Assembly: GCA_042218065.1 (NCBI GenBank)
Contig: JBDGRL010000090.1
Span: 1 to 14,908 of the forward strand
Origin: JBDGRJ01 sp042218065
Lineage (GTDB): Bacteria > Patescibacteriota > Patescibacteriia > Magasanikbacterales > UBA922
Direction of reading: 5' to 3'
Length of the DNA: 14,908 nt
Under the pieces are notes generated by a model that saw nothing but the letters and a program-made list of their open reading frames with translations, was not told the DNA's origin and searched no databases. This document shows positions 1-7,445 of the stretch, piece after piece (the stretch's first letter is position 1; the number at the start of each line of letters is the position of its first letter). Both the position numbers and the translations under genes were made by a program.

Positions 1-68
1 TTTTATCGCCGATTTATTAACAAAATTTGGTCCCAACAACTAGACAATTACCAAAATTAAAGGCTATA
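1..68 (+). other. Leader of the first sulfotransferase, possibly containing the 3' end of an upstream gene
   Basis: No complete gene fits here. Two forward frames are open from the window edge. Frame 1 runs to TAA at 58-60 (ending LDNYQN) and frame 2 to TAG at 41-43 (ending KFGPNN). Either could be the C-terminus of a preceding gene, and the fragment is too short to decide. AAAGG at 59-63, five bases before the ATG at 69, is a plausible ribosome binding site and is one reason to start the sulfotransferase there. Confidence 0.35.
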
Positions 69-974
69 ATGAAAACTGAAAAAAAATTCAAAGTTGACTT
101 CATTGGTATTGGGGCACAAAAATGTGCCACCACATGGATGTATGAGTGTTTAAAAGAACATCCTCAAATTTGCATGTCAAAACCAAAAGAAGTAAATTTT
201 TTTAACCAAAAGTATGCCTTTTCTGAAGAAACTGAAGATAATTGGGTTAAGGGTATGGATTGGTATAAAAAACATTTTAGACACTGTAGTAGTGAAGAAA
301 ATATTAGAGGAGAATTTTCAGTAAACTATTTATATGACAGTAAAGCCCCCAAACGTATTAAAGAAAAGTTTCCAAATATTAAACTAATTGTCTGTTTAAG
401 GGATCCTGTAGAAAGAGCTATCTCTCAATATTCTCATTGTATTTCTAAATATAAGCACTTTGTTAAAAAATACTCTAATTTTAAAGAAGCTGTTAAAGAT
501 ATAGATGAGTTTATAGAAAGAGGGCTTTACTTTGAGCAGTTAAAAAGATACTTTAATTTTTTTAATGAAGAGCAAATCTTAGTTTTATTTTATGATGATA
601 TACAAAAAAATCCTGTAAATTTTATCCAAAAAATTTATAAATTTTTATCAGTAGATACTAATTTTACTCCCAATAAGGCTACCCAAGTACTTCAGCCTTA
701 TAAAAAATATAAGTTTACTTTTTTTAAAGATATGTTAAATGACACTTACAGGTTTACTAATAGATATTCTAGGTTAATAAAATTTCTTAAAAAAAGTGGC
801 TTATATAGTTTAGGTAAATACATAAAACAATTAAACGAAAAAAGAGTTAAAAAAAAACATAATGTCACAATAGATCCTTACATCAAGATGGAACTCGAAG
901 ATAAGTTTAGAGACGATATAAAAAAGCTTGAGGAGCTTTTAGATAAGGATTTAAGCTTTTGGGGTAATTATTAA
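69..974 (+). CDS. Sulfotransferase, NDST-like (Sulfotransfer_1 type)
   Basis: A 301-residue PAPS-dependent sulfotransferase that would move sulfate from PAPS to a sugar hydroxyl or amine. The 5'-phosphosulfate loop GAQKCATTW lies near residues 15-23 with K18 as the expected catalytic lysine. HPQICMSKPKEVNFF follows, as in heparan N-sulfotransferase relatives. The 3'-phosphate motif LIVCLRDPVERAISQY lies near 106-121 (R111, S119). There is no signal peptide or membrane segment, so it is probably cytosolic. I chose ATG 69 because AAAGG precedes it and the family homology starts just after it. A TTG start at 27 would add 14 unlikely residues. It is a full-length paralogue of the gene at 13717-14562, sharing the N-terminal motifs and the SLGK...DDIKKLEELLDKDLSFW tail. 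Its stop overlaps the stop of the convergent GT4 gene. The acceptor is unknown, but the setting suggests a cell-surface glycan. Confidence 0.88.
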   Translation: MKTEKKFKVDFIGIGAQKCATTWMYECLKEHPQICMSKPKEVNFFNQKYAFSEETEDNWVKGMDWYKKHFRHCSSEENIRGEFSVNYLYDSKAPKRIKEKFPNIKLIVCLRDPVERAISQYSHCISKYKHFVKKYSNFKEAVKDIDEFIERGLYFEQLKRYFNFFNEEQILVLFYDDIQKNPVNFIQKIYKFLSVDTNFTPNKATQVLQPYKKYKFTFFKDMLNDTYRFTNRYSRLIKFLKKSGLYSLGKYIKQLNEKRVKKKHNVTIDPYIKMELEDKFRDDIKKLEELLDKDLSFWGNY

Positions 975-2095
975 TTTTGCTTGATAAAATTCAAGATTTT
1001 TTTACCTCTATTTCTCCAGGTATAGTTTTTGACGTCCTGAAAAGCCTTACTAGATATATTTTTTCTGAAATTAGAATTTTCAGAAATATACTGAATAGCT
1101 TCAGCCATTTTTTTTGGGTCATTTGGTTTTATAAGAAGAGAGTTGCTTTTGTTTAAAATTTCTGTAATCGCTGGGATATCAGAGGCAATTATAGGTTTTT
1201 TACTAGCCATATACTCAAAGAGTTTCATAGGGGATGTATATTTTTTAGAGACCTTGCTCCCTTTTTTGTTTGGCAACACTAACATGTCTGCTGCTTTAAG
1301 ATAAAGCGGGATTTTTTTATGAGGTTGTCTTTTTATTAATATTATATTATTTAGTTTATATTTATTTTTAATTTTTTCTATTTCTTTTTTTCTGCCCCCA
1401 ACTAAGCATATAACCTTGTTCCTATTCAAATAATGACTTGATTTTAATAATGTTTTTACCCCTTTCCATCCATAAAGCAAAAAACTACCCGTATACATAA
1501 TTATTTCTTTATTTTGAGGCAAATTTAGCCCCTCTCTCAGTTTTTTTTGATTTTTATTTACTTTAAAATTTTCCAACTCCACCCCATTTGGTGCCGTAAG
1601 TATTTTATCATCTTTTATTCCTAAAGAAGTTAAGTCTTTTTTTAATCCATTACTTACAACAATTACTCCTTTTATTTTCTTTAAGTCATTTAAAAATAGA
1701 TACTTAGAAGAATATAATTTGTCATCTAGATCCAATACAAGACTTTTTTTCCATCGTGTAAAGAACTTTAATAGTAGAGGGTGTATTCTAATTAAAAGCA
1801 GATCAAAATCTTTTTTTTTAATAAATTTTCTAGCCCTATAAGCAAAGGCTATCCAATCAATTAAAGTTCTAATATATGGGTGTCTTGAATTAAAATCAGG
1901 TACTGGAATTCTTTTTATAGGAAAAGTTACCTCAACATCATAAAATTTAAAGGGGTTATATTTTTTACCTCTAGAAGTAGTGACTAGAGTTAAATTTACT
2001 CCTGATTTATAAATATTTTCTGCAGTTTTCATTATTTGTAATCCATGTGCTTTTTCGGTAGGAAAGCGAATATTTGCTATATATAGTATTTTCAT
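971..2095 (-). CDS. Glycosyltransferase family 4 (GT-B fold)
   Basis: A 374-residue GT-B glycosyltransferase of the GT4 / Glycos_transf_1 type that would use a nucleotide-activated sugar to extend a lipid-linked glycan at the inner face of the membrane. The N-terminal donor/acceptor lobe begins MKILYIANIRFPTEKAHGLQ, a style I associate with CPR glycosyltransferases. The C-terminal nucleotide-sugar lobe starts near residue 197 (IIMYTGSF) and holds YTSPMKLFEYMASKKPIIASD at about 286-306, which contains the conserved glutamate E294. Donor and acceptor cannot be read from sequence. AAGG seven bases before the ATG supports the start, and a near-consensus promoter (2132-2160) lies just upstream. 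It is transcribed alone, divergent from the pse-like operon, and converges on the first sulfotransferase with a 4-base overlap. It contains an A9 tract on its coding strand (T9 at 1811-1819). Confidence 0.9.
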   Translation of the reverse strand: MKILYIANIRFPTEKAHGLQIMKTAENIYKSGVNLTLVTTSRGKKYNPFKFYDVEVTFPIKRIPVPDFNSRHPYIRTLIDWIAFAYRARKFIKKKDFDLLLIRIHPLLLKFFTRWKKSLVLDLDDKLYSSKYLFLNDLKKIKGVIVVSNGLKKDLTSLGIKDDKILTAPNGVELENFKVNKNQKKLREGLNLPQNKEIIMYTGSFLLYGWKGVKTLLKSSHYLNRNKVICLVGGRKKEIEKIKNKYKLNNIILIKRQPHKKIPLYLKAADMLVLPNKKGSKVSKKYTSPMKLFEYMASKKPIIASDIPAITEILNKSNSLLIKPNDPKKMAEAIQYISENSNFRKNISSKAFQDVKNYTWRNRGKKILNFIKQN

Positions 2096-2104
2096 AATAG
2101 TGCC

Positions 2105-2133
2105 TTGATTTTTAATTACTATTACTATATTAT
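2105..2133 (+). promoter_or_regulatory. Sigma70-type promoter for the pse-like operon
   Basis: TTGATT (2105-2110) and TATTAT (2128-2133) are separated by 17 bases, upstream of the ATG at 2172. The match is weaker than that of the opposing promoter. The -10 elements of the two promoters share bases 2132-2133, so the two polymerases should compete. Confidence 0.45.
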
Positions 2134-2160
2134 TATATATGCATTTTGTTTTATTATCAA
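2132..2160 (-). promoter_or_regulatory. Sigma70-type promoter for the GT4 gene
   Basis: Reading the minus strand, -35 TTGATA (2160-2155) and -10 TATAAT (2137-2132) are separated by exactly 17 bases. The expected start of transcription near 2125 leaves a leader of about 30 bases before the GT4 ATG at 2095. The match is close to consensus. It overlaps the opposing promoter for the pse-like operon. Confidence 0.65.
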
Positions 2161-2171
2161 CTTAATTTAAT

Positions 2172-3146
2172 ATGAGTTTAGAAGAGAAAACTATTCTTAT
2201 TACTGGAGGAACTGGATCTTTTGGAAAGAAGTTTATTGAACTAGCTCTTAAAGCTAAGATTGATGCAATAAGAGTTTTTTCTAGAGGTGAATATAAACAG
2301 TTGAAAGTTAGAAAGAAATTTAAAAATAATTCCAAACTTAGATTCTTTATTGGCGATGTAAGGGACGAAAAACGTTTATCTAGAGCTGTAAGAGGGGTAG
2401 ATGTTGTAGTACATGCAGCAGCATTAAAACAAATTACAGCAGCAGAATATAACCCTTTAGAAGCAATTAAAACTAACATAGATGGAGCTAGGAATGTTAT
2501 AAATGCAGCGTTAGAACAAGGAGTCTCTAAAGTTATGGCACTAAGTACTGATAAAGCTGTAAACCCTGTTAATTTGTATGGTGCAACCAAACTTTGTGCT
2601 GAAAAACTTTTTGTTCAGGCTAATTCTTATGCAGCTGATACGGGTACACAATTTAGCTGCGTTCGTTATGGTAATGTGTTAGGAAGTAGAGGTAGTGTTA
2701 TTCCATTATTTAGAAAACAGTCGGAACAAGGTAAAATAACTATTACAGATAAGAGAATGACAAGATTTTGGATTACTTTAAAAGAAGGGGTTGAGTTTGT
2801 AATGTCTTGTATTAATAAAATGAAAGGAGGTGAAGTTTTTGTACCAAAGCTTCCAAGTTCTAATATAATGGACTTAGCTGAAGCTATAGCTCCGGAAGCT
2901 AAAAAAGAGGTTGTTGGTATAAGGCCAGGCGAAAAACTTCACGAGGTTCTAATTAGTAAACAAGAAGCCAGACACACAAAGGAATTTGAAGATTTTTTTG
3001 TAATCGAGCCAGAGCATGATTTTTGGGGGGCTAATAATTGGAAAGAAGGGAAAGAGTTATCGGATGGTTTTGTATATGATAGTAAGAATAATGACGATAA
3101 ATTAAGTGTAAGCGAAGTAACTGATATACTTAAAAAAATTGATTAA
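2172..3146 (+). CDS. pseB: UDP-N-acetylglucosamine 4,6-dehydratase (inverting), PseB-like
   Basis: An extended short-chain dehydrogenase of 324 residues, the usual length for PseB/FlaA1. It would convert UDP-GlcNAc to the 4-keto-6-deoxy-L-arabino sugar with bound NADP, the first step to pseudaminic acid. The Rossmann glycine motif GGTGSFG lies at 12-18. The family signature HAAALKQITAAEYNPLEAIK lies at 81-100. The catalytic set STDKAVNPVNLYGATK holds T126, D127, K128, Y136 and K140, matching the Asp-Lys-Tyr arrangement known for H. pylori FlaA1. It is the first gene of the forward operon and is followed by pseC after five bases. No Shine-Dalgarno sequence precedes the ATG, and the leader is pure A/T. 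A retaining CapD-type dehydratase is the main alternative; the aminotransferase and PseI-like neighbours favour PseB. Confidence 0.9.
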   Translation: MSLEEKTILITGGTGSFGKKFIELALKAKIDAIRVFSRGEYKQLKVRKKFKNNSKLRFFIGDVRDEKRLSRAVRGVDVVVHAAALKQITAAEYNPLEAIKTNIDGARNVINAALEQGVSKVMALSTDKAVNPVNLYGATKLCAEKLFVQANSYAADTGTQFSCVRYGNVLGSRGSVIPLFRKQSEQGKITITDKRMTRFWITLKEGVEFVMSCINKMKGGEVFVPKLPSSNIMDLAEAIAPEAKKEVVGIRPGEKLHEVLISKQEARHTKEFEDFFVIEPEHDFWGANNWKEGKELSDGFVYDSKNNDDKLSVSEVTDILKKID

Positions 3147-3151
3147 TAAGT

Positions 3152-4330
3152 ATGTCTAAATCAGAAAAAAAATATTTTGAAAATTTTTTGCCTTATGGTC
3201 AACATTATATAAATGAAGAAGATATAAAAAATGTAACTGAAGTCTTGAAAAGTAGTTGGATTACCCAAGGAGATAGGGTGGATGAATTTGAAGAGAAATT
3301 CTCTGATTATGTTGGTGCTAAATATGCTGTAGCTGTTTCTAGTGGCACTACAGCTTTACATTTATCGTGTTTAGCTGCAGGAGCAGGGAGTGGAGATGAG
3401 GTGATCACTTCCCCTATGAGTTTTGCTGCAAGTTCTAATTGCGCTTTATATTGTGGTGCTAGGTCAGTATTTTCTGATGTAAATAACAAAGGGCTTATAT
3501 ATAAAAAGCAGATTGAGAAAAAAATAACTGATAGAACCAAAGCTATAATTCCAGTTCATTATACAGGCCTTCCTTGTAACATGGAACCTATAAAGGGTTT
3601 GGCTGATAAGTACAATCTAAAGATAATTGAAGATGCATGTCATGCACTGGGGGCTGAATATAATGGTTCAAAAATTGGTAGTTGTAGGTATTCTGATATG
3701 TCTGTTTTTAGCTTTCATCCAGTTAAGCATATTACTACTGGAGAAGGTGGAATAATTACTACAAACTCAAAAGATACTTATCAGTATTTAAAGAAGTTAA
3801 GGGCTCATGGACAAGAAAAAGAGAAGAAAAATTTTGAAAATGAAAGTCATGGTCCGTGGTACTACGAAATACAGGACTTGGGCTATAATTACCGAATCAC
3901 AGATATCCAATGTGCGATAGGAATTAGTCAATTAGATAAGGTAAATGACTTTGTGAATAAAAGACAAAAGTTAGCACACCAGTATGACAAATTAATTAAA
4001 AATATAGATAATGTTTCTTCCTTATATAGTTTCACTAAAAACTCTTCCTATCACTTATATGTTGTAACTTTAGACTCTGAAAGGTTAATGTCTAGTAAAA
4101 AGGAAATATTTAAAGAGTTGAGAGATAGAAATGTTGGGGTTCATGTTCATTATGTACCTATTTATAAGCACCCTTATTACCAAGAAAATTTTGATTTTAA
4201 TGAAGATGAGTATCCAAAAACAGAAGAGTTATATGATCGTATACTTACATTACCTATGTTTCCTCAAATGAGTATAGAGGATTGTGAAAATGTAGTTGAG
4301 ATTTTAAGTAGTGTAGTAGAAGAAATATAA
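3152..4330 (+). CDS. pseC: UDP-4-amino-4,6-dideoxy-N-acetyl-beta-L-altrosamine transaminase, PseC-like
   Basis: A DegT/DnrJ/EryC1/StrS-family PLP aminotransferase of 392 residues. It would aminate C4 of the PseB product using glutamate. The N-terminus is family-typical (FLPYGQHYINEEDI, then SSWITQG). SSGTTALH at 63-70 is the PLP-phosphate contact, EDACHALGAEY at 160-170 holds the cofactor aspartate D161, and SFHPVKHITTGEGG at 187-200 holds the Schiff-base lysine K192. It starts five bases after the pseB stop, so co-translation is likely, and a 24-base gap separates it from the cytidylyltransferase gene. Pairing directly with pseB supports PseC over other sugar aminotransferases such as those for perosamine or bacillosamine. 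Confidence 0.92.
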   Translation: MSKSEKKYFENFLPYGQHYINEEDIKNVTEVLKSSWITQGDRVDEFEEKFSDYVGAKYAVAVSSGTTALHLSCLAAGAGSGDEVITSPMSFAASSNCALYCGARSVFSDVNNKGLIYKKQIEKKITDRTKAIIPVHYTGLPCNMEPIKGLADKYNLKIIEDACHALGAEYNGSKIGSCRYSDMSVFSFHPVKHITTGEGGIITTNSKDTYQYLKKLRAHGQEKEKKNFENESHGPWYYEIQDLGYNYRITDIQCAIGISQLDKVNDFVNKRQKLAHQYDKLIKNIDNVSSLYSFTKNSSYHLYVVTLDSERLMSSKKEIFKELRDRNVGVHVHYVPIYKHPYYQENFDFNEDEYPKTEELYDRILTLPMFPQMSIEDCENVVEILSSVVEEI

Positions 4331-4354
4331 ACTGTTAAATTAAATATTATTAAC

Positions 4355-5095
4355 ATGTCAAATACAGGTGCTATAGTACAAGCTAGGATGGGCTCAACTA
4401 GACTCCCCGGGAAGATGACCAAGAAAATAGGAGACAAAACAGTAACTGAACATGTAATAAACCGGGTAAAAAAAGTGCCAGGTGTCAAAAAAATCATTTT
4501 AGCTATACCTGAAAGTGAGGAAAATGATGTTCTGTATGAGATTGGAAAGAGTATGAGGATAGAGTTGCACAGAGGATCAGAAGATGACGTTTTAGATAGA
4601 TTTTATTCAGCTGCCAAAAAGTACAATCTCGATCCTATAATAAGAGTTACTGGAGATTGTCCTTTACTAGATCCAGAGGTAGTAAATAGAGTTTTGAGTT
4701 TATACCAATCTACAAATTGTGATTATGTTAGTAATATACACCCCAGAACCTTTCCTCATGGTTTAGATGTTGAGGTATTTAGTTTTTATTCTTTAAAAGA
4801 AGCCTGGAAAAACTCAAGAACTAGAGAATATAAAGAACATGTGACCCCCTATATTGTAGATAATAAAGACTTATTTAACCACAAAAATTTATACAATAAC
4901 AGAGATTTGTCTTATATTCGTGTTACTTTAGATACTAAAGAGGATTTAGATTTAATTAGAAGAATTCATCAAAAGATCGGCAGTTTTAATGAGGTTGATT
5001 TAGAAGTTATAAAAAATATATTTAATAACAATGAGGAGTTATTAGAGATCAATAATGATACGAAGCAAAACTGGAAAGAAAGGGGGTTAGATTAA
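4355..5095 (+). CDS. spsF: SpsF/PseF-like cytidylyltransferase
   Basis: A 246-residue nucleotidyltransferase of the SpsF (spore coat polysaccharide protein F) / CMP-NeuAc synthetase group. It would activate the nonulosonic acid with CTP. The nucleotide loop is QARMGSTRLPGK at 9-20. RGSEDDVLDRFYSAAKKY follows at about 73-90, and TGDCPLLDP near 99-107 carries the metal-binding aspartate D101. PRTFPHGLDVEVF and EHVTPYI are further family blocks. The N-terminal motif is SpsF-type rather than the classical IPARGGSK of NeuA or H. pylori PseF. It is a single domain with no fused PseG hydrolase. It lies between pseC and the formyltransferase. The leader has ATTATTAA ending one base before the ATG and no Shine-Dalgarno sequence. 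Confidence 0.88.
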   Translation: MSNTGAIVQARMGSTRLPGKMTKKIGDKTVTEHVINRVKKVPGVKKIILAIPESEENDVLYEIGKSMRIELHRGSEDDVLDRFYSAAKKYNLDPIIRVTGDCPLLDPEVVNRVLSLYQSTNCDYVSNIHPRTFPHGLDVEVFSFYSLKEAWKNSRTREYKEHVTPYIVDNKDLFNHKNLYNNRDLSYIRVTLDTKEDLDLIRRIHQKIGSFNEVDLEVIKNIFNNNEELLEINNDTKQNWKERGLD

Positions 5096-5123
5096 TTTAT
5101 TAACAACACTAATTATTAAAATA

Positions 5124-5636
5124 ATGAAAGTTTTATTCTATGGTGGAAGACAAGCAGGAATGGTAGTTTTGCTTAGTCTCTTAGGTTTGGAAATTGACGT
5201 GTTTTCTGTAATTCCTGAAGATGATATTGTTTCTCAAGTAGCTAGTAACTTCGATTTAAAAACTGATCCTGTTAATAAAATAAATGATAAAAGTTTTGTT
5301 GATTCTTTAAAAAAAGAAAACATTGATTTAATTATTTGTTGTCATGGGCGCAAAATTTTGGATAATTCAATGCTGTCTATCGGTGCAATAAATTTACACC
5401 CGTGTCTATATAAATACAAAGGTAAAGACCCAATAAAAAGATTGCTTAATGATAAAGAAACAAAAGCTTCTGTTGGTTGTCATTGGATGGTAGAGGAAGT
5501 TGACCAAGGAGGTGTTATAACTGAAAAATTTATTGAAGTTAGTGGAGATACGGAGGTAGAAATTTATAATCAACTCTATCCTTTATACTCTGAAGTTTTA
5601 GTTGAATCTATGAACAAAATAAAAAATAATAAATAA
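5124..5636 (+). CDS. Small sugar N-formyltransferase (formyl_trans_N domain)
   Basis: A 170-residue N10-formyltetrahydrofolate-dependent formyltransferase domain. The catalytic triad is visible: N90 and H92 in INLHPCLYKYKG (89-100), and D127 in VEEVDQGGVI. The N-to-D distance of 37 is close to the 38 in the ArnA formyltransferase domain (N102, H104, D140). It lacks the C-terminal domain of methionyl-tRNA formyltransferase and the dehydrogenase half of ArnA, so it is a minimal sugar-modifying form. It sits among PseB/C/F/I-like genes where a PseH acetyltransferase would be expected. I therefore infer that it formylates the 4-amino group made by PseC, which becomes N7 of the final sugar. The last base of its TAA is the first base of the next ATG (TAATG at 5634-5638), suggesting translational coupling to pseI. 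The substrate is inferred; the family is clear. Confidence 0.85.
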   Translation: MKVLFYGGRQAGMVVLLSLLGLEIDVFSVIPEDDIVSQVASNFDLKTDPVNKINDKSFVDSLKKENIDLIICCHGRKILDNSMLSIGAINLHPCLYKYKGKDPIKRLLNDKETKASVGCHWMVEEVDQGGVITEKFIEVSGDTEVEIYNQLYPLYSEVLVESMNKIKNNK

Positions 5637-6703
5637 TGACCAATAAAAGTAAAAAAACTATAAAAATTGGAGATAGAAATATAGGACCTGAATACCCGAC
5701 TTTTGTAATTGCTGAAATATCCGCCAACCATAATGGTAGTTTTGAGAGAGCAAAGAAGCTTGTTAAAAAAGCATGTGAATGTGGGGCTGATGCAGTGAAA
5801 TTACAAACATACACTCCTGATACATTAACTTTAGAATCTGGAAAAAAATGGTTTCAAATAGAAGACTCTAACCCTGATTGGAATGGGAAAACATTGTATG
5901 AACTTTATGAAGAGGCGTATACACCTTGGGAGTGGCATGAGGAATTAAAAGAGGTTGCTAAAAAAAATGATACAATTTTTTTCTCTACAGCTTATGACGA
6001 TTCGGCAGTAGATTTTTTAGAAGAATTAGGTATTCCTGCATATAAGGTTGCCTCTTTTGAGGCTACTGATGTAGAATTGTTAAAAAAGATAGCTGGAACT
6101 GGTAAACCAGTTATCATATCTCGTGGAATGTCTAGTTTACAAGAGATTTCAGAATCAGTGTCGGTCTTAAAAAGTAATGGCATAGAAAAAATTGCACTTT
6201 TACATTGTGTGAGTTCTTATCCCGCAAAACCAGAAGAGATGAATCTTGCCACTATTTCAAATATTCAAGAAACACTTGATGTAATTCCTGGTCTTTCAGA
6301 CCACTCTCTTACTACTACAACAGCAATTGTAGGGGTTACATTAGGTGCATGTGTAGTCGAAAAACATTTGACATTAGATAGAGATGATGGAGGGCCTGAT
6401 GCCAGCTTTTCTTTGGAGCCTGATGAATTTAAGGAGTTAATAGAAGGAATAAGAGTAGCAGAAAAATCTGTAGGAAAAGTAGCTTATGAATTGGGAGAAG
6501 GTGAGTCGGACAATGTTTCCTTTCGTAGGTCATTATGGGTTACTAAACCCGTAAAGAAAGGTGAAGAATTCACAAAAGAAAATATAGGAAGATATAGACC
6601 TGCTCATGGACTACCTGTAAAGCATTTGTCTAAATTTATTGGAAAAAAAGCAAATCAAGATATAGACCCCCCACGTCCTTTGAGTTGGGATTTAATAGGT
6701 TAG
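5636..6703 (+). CDS. pseI: Pseudaminic acid synthase, PseI-like (NeuB family)
   Basis: A 355-residue NeuB-family synthase that condenses a 2,4-diamino-trideoxy hexose with phosphoenolpyruvate to give a nine-carbon nonulosonic acid. The TIM-barrel N-terminus carries IAEISANHNGSF near 25-36 and ADAVKLQTYTPDTL near 51-64. HCVSSYPAKPEEMNL and GLSDHS mark the barrel's second half. GGPDASFSLEPDEF is of the PseI subtype rather than the GPDH-type block of sialic acid synthases. A C-terminal SAF/antifreeze-like domain spans about 297-355 (RRSLWV..., RPAHGLPVKHL, GKKANQDI). It overlaps the formyltransferase stop by one base and ends in TAG, the only non-TAA stop in the window. The LegI and NeuB alternatives fit less well because of the PseB/PseC partners. 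Confidence 0.92.
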   Translation: MTNKSKKTIKIGDRNIGPEYPTFVIAEISANHNGSFERAKKLVKKACECGADAVKLQTYTPDTLTLESGKKWFQIEDSNPDWNGKTLYELYEEAYTPWEWHEELKEVAKKNDTIFFSTAYDDSAVDFLEELGIPAYKVASFEATDVELLKKIAGTGKPVIISRGMSSLQEISESVSVLKSNGIEKIALLHCVSSYPAKPEEMNLATISNIQETLDVIPGLSDHSLTTTTAIVGVTLGACVVEKHLTLDRDDGGPDASFSLEPDEFKELIEGIRVAEKSVGKVAYELGEGESDNVSFRRSLWVTKPVKKGEEFTKENIGRYRPAHGLPVKHLSKFIGKKANQDIDPPRPLSWDLIG

Positions 6704-6724
6704 TTGTAATATTTTTTCTTTTAT

Positions 6725-7402
6725 ATGAAAGCAAGTATAGTTATTCCGGTTTACAATGGAGAAGATACTATCGATAAATCAGTTTTGAGTGCAATTGATC
6801 AAAGTTTTCCTAAGCATAAGTATGAGATTGTTGTAGTAAATGATGGTTCTACTGATGGTACTTTAGAGGTTTTGAAGAACTATAAAGATTCTGTGAGAAT
6901 AATATGTCAGAAGAATAAAGGCCCTTTAGTAGCTGCAAATAAAGGTTTTAAAGAAGCAAGGGGGGAATTTGTAGTAAAATTAGATGCCGATGATTATTTT
7001 AAGAAAGATTTTTTGCAAGAAACTGTTTCTGTAATTGAAAACAAGGATAATTTGGATTTCGTTTATTGTGATTATTTTGAGGAAGACTTATCTGGAAATA
7101 GGAAATATGTAGAAACTAAAGAAAGTTTATATAATACTGTTGCTGTAGGAATTCTTTTTAGAAGAAGTAGCTTAAATCAAGTGGGGTATTACAATGAAGA
7201 TGTAAAATTTGCAGAATATGATCTATTGTTAAGAACTGAAAAACAGTGGACTGCCAAACATGTTTGCCAGCCTCTTTTTACTTATAGTAGAAGAATAAAT
7301 AGCTTAACTGAATCTGGTGAATTTGTAAGTAAGGCTATTAAACAATTAAAAGATATGTACCCCAGAAAAAAGAGGAAGATAGATAAGATACGGAATTATT
7401 AA
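6725..7402 (+). CDS. Glycosyltransferase family 2 (GT-A fold)
   Basis: A compact 225-residue GT-A glycosyltransferase. It opens with MKASIVIPVYNGEDTIDKSV, has VVVNDGSTDGT at 37-46 for nucleotide binding, and the metal-binding DAD motif at 87-89 (KLDADDYF). No membrane segment is seen, and the protein is near the minimal GT2 length, without the long C-terminal extension of many polysaccharide GT2 enzymes. It follows pseI by 21 bases, so it probably adds a sugar to the same glycan. Whether it transfers the nonulosonic acid itself is unknown: known Pse/sialyl transferases belong to other families, so a neighbouring sugar is at least as likely. Confidence 0.88.
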   Translation: MKASIVIPVYNGEDTIDKSVLSAIDQSFPKHKYEIVVVNDGSTDGTLEVLKNYKDSVRIICQKNKGPLVAANKGFKEARGEFVVKLDADDYFKKDFLQETVSVIENKDNLDFVYCDYFEEDLSGNRKYVETKESLYNTVAVGILFRRSSLNQVGYYNEDVKFAEYDLLLRTEKQWTAKHVCQPLFTYSRRINSLTESGEFVSKAIKQLKDMYPRKKRKIDKIRNY

Positions 7403-7445
7403 TAATTTTCTTGTTGGCTTTGCTGTTACCATTATTAATATAAAA

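Noticed and set aside
27..68. TTG start extending the first sulfotransferase by 14 residues
   Set aside because: The extension has no family similarity, and the ATG at 69 is preceded by AAAGG at suitable spacing.
2162..2590. Open frame on the minus strand opposite the pseB-like gene
   Set aside because: It lies entirely against a strongly supported gene, has no recognisable motif and is best explained as a shadow frame.
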